Assembly (NCBI GenBank): GCA_020161535.1
Contig: JAIUNW010000007.1
Location: forward strand, 173,990-237,989
Source: Bacteroidota bacterium
GTDB lineage: Bacteria > Bacteroidota > Bacteroidia > Chitinophagales > Chitinophagaceae
Direction of reading: 5' to 3'
DNA: 64,000 bases
The translations under genes and the position numbers were made by a program. The stretch's first letter is position 1; the number at the start of each line of letters is the position of its first letter. Of this stretch, positions 63,292 to 64,000 are shown in pieces. Below the pieces are notes generated by a model, which ran no database searches, was not told the origin of the DNA, and was given only the letters and a program-made list of their open reading frames with translations.

Positions 63292-63377
63292 CCAACGCAC
63301 CAAGTCAGGCACATTTGCAAGGCACACAAAGCCGACACACAAAAGCCAACCTTGCAAAAGAGCCTGCCTTGTGCCAA
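63292..63377. repeat. 86-bp direct repeat, right copy
   Basis: Copy of 59375-59460, offset 3917 bp, 85 of 86 positions identical. In this copy the G at 63308 restores a longer outer arm, GGCACA / TGTGCC, in the predicted hairpin. It starts 3 nt after the stop codon of the restriction gene. Confidence 0.95.
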
Positions 63378-63701
63378 AGCACTGGCAACACTCTGCGGTT
63401 GGACACAGACCCACATTATAGATGACAGCGGAGATAGGGCGAACGTACAACAGGGGGTTTGCCAAAATACGGGCAGACGGAAGTTATCTTCGGCTTTTTG
63501 TAATTCTATTGTGCTTCATATCGGGCTGGACATTTACTATGTAGCTTTTGTTTGTTATCTTCATCATCAGTTTTTTAATCAGCAGCGGTTGTGGGCAGAC
63601 GGAATACTAACACCCGTACTTCGGCAAGCCCTGTCCGTTGTGCACAATTATATTAGACACCCAAAGCCTTCGTTGGCTAACAAAATAGCCCATTTATAAA
63701 T
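63378..63701. other. Non-coding spacer with repeated GGGCAGACGGAA motif
   Basis: 324-nt stretch between the right repeat and a small gene. The 12-mer GGGCAGACGGAA occurs at 63471-63482 and 63593-63604, each followed by a CTTCGGC or ACTTCGGC word. A related GCGGACGGAA with TTCGGCTT lies after the left repeat at 59481-59503. A frame open from 63286 to 63699 runs through the repeat and is probably accidental. Confidence 0.6.
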
Positions 63702-63880
63702 ATGACATATCCGCCACAATTCTTTCCGTCTTATTGGTCAGACGACAATGAAGTTTTTGGAATTCAGTTTACTGATGAAATTAGTATAGGATTTGTTATT
63801 AGAGAAGATGGCGGCTATTCATATCTTCTTAAGGACGATTTTAAAAATCTAAATATTAAAGCCAATTCTTTGTTGTATTT
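63702..63880 (+). pseudogene. Small gene truncated by an insertion element
   Basis: The reading frame begins MTYPPQFFPSYWSDDNEVFG and looks coding for about 60 codons (GFVIREDGGYSYLLKDDF). It then runs into the repeated terminal sequence of a likely IS21-family element at about 63874-63881 and stops by chance at 63941. The original 3' part is missing or lies beyond the element. No family is recognised. Confidence 0.6.
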
Positions 63881-64000
63881 TTCGGTCAAATTGACCCCGT
63901 TTATTCGGTGTAAACTGACCCCCTGTTTTGATGTTGGGTAAATGGAGTTAGACTGGTCATGTTGTTGGTTTGAAAATAGGGTTAAAAAATCACTGTTCTG
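63874..64000. mobile_element. Left end of a probable IS21-family insertion sequence (partial)
   Basis: Two repeats 23 nt apart, TTCGGTCAAATTGACCCC (from 63881) and TTCGGTGTAAACTGACCCC (from 63904), resemble the multiple transposase-binding repeats at IS21-family ends, which commonly carry TCAAATTGACCCC words. The outer boundary is uncertain by several bases. The transposase genes (istA, istB) would be beyond the window. Confidence 0.6.

Noticed and set aside
59375..63377. 86-bp repeats considered as classical integron attC sites
   Set aside because: No clear GTTRRRY/RYYYAAC core pair and no integron integrase in the window; kept only as a cassette hypothesis.
63286..63699. 137-codon frame after the restriction gene
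   Set aside because: It runs through the 86-bp repeat and the repeated GGGCAGACGGAA motifs, begins inside the preceding stop region and looks like translated non-coding DNA.

Overview
The window looks like a contiguous piece of chromosome from a member of the Bacteroidota, most likely the Chitinophagales/Chitinophagaceae. The signs are SusC/SusD outer-membrane pairs, a type IX secretion PorU-like/PorV-like pair, Bacteroidota promoters with a -7 box of the form TAnnTTTG and very little Shine-Dalgarno use, and the gene order hpf - tRNA(Thr,Tyr,Gly,Thr) - tuf - tRNA-Trp. The species cannot be named from sequence inspection alone.

Layout. 1-3.9 kb (minus strand) is a translation block: rpsU, a XerC-like recombinase, hpf, four tRNAs, tuf and tRNA-Trp; secE/nusG would be expected just outside the left edge. 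3.9-7.4 kb (plus) holds riboflavin synthase followed by a polytopic membrane protein, a GT2 glycosyltransferase and a methyltransferase that are translationally coupled. A second polytopic GT-C-like protein converges on them. 8.9-15.1 kb (minus) is a PorV-like barrel plus a 1700-residue C25 peptidase with a type IX C-terminal domain. 15.2-18 kb holds tyrS, a Tat-type PLP enzyme and tRNA-Gln. 18.1-29.2 kb (plus) is a transport/surface locus: SusC, SusD, a 14-motif FG-GAP/ASPIC protein, a vanadium-type haloperoxidase and an OprB-like porin. It ends at a bidirectional terminator shared with a histone-like SWIB protein.

30.4-37.6 kb (minus) is a tightly overlapping nucleotide-sugar operon: DegT aminotransferase, ugd, UDP-xylose synthase, a second UDP-sugar dehydrogenase, then rmlB, rmlC and rmlD. 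37.7-43.4 kb holds waaA, a conserved hypothetical, tdk, ccmB, ccmC, ccmD and glutamate dehydrogenase. 43.4-58.2 kb is mostly single housekeeping genes (HsdR-N-like nuclease domain, AMP nucleosidase, fused oligopeptide ABC ATPase, queA, amidohydrolase, alpha/beta hydrolase, lysC, Ldh, ssb, mnmA). It also holds two uncharacterised lipoprotein genes and several unusual short tandem repeats in the spacers.

From about 59 kb the character changes to visibly A/T-rich accessory DNA. A single-polypeptide (type IIG-like) restriction-methyltransferase is bracketed by two 86-bp direct repeats that differ at one base. It is followed by further repeated non-coding motifs, a small gene cut short, and the outer end of what looks like an IS21-family element running off the right edge. 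This repeat-bracketed unit is the best candidate for something new in the window.
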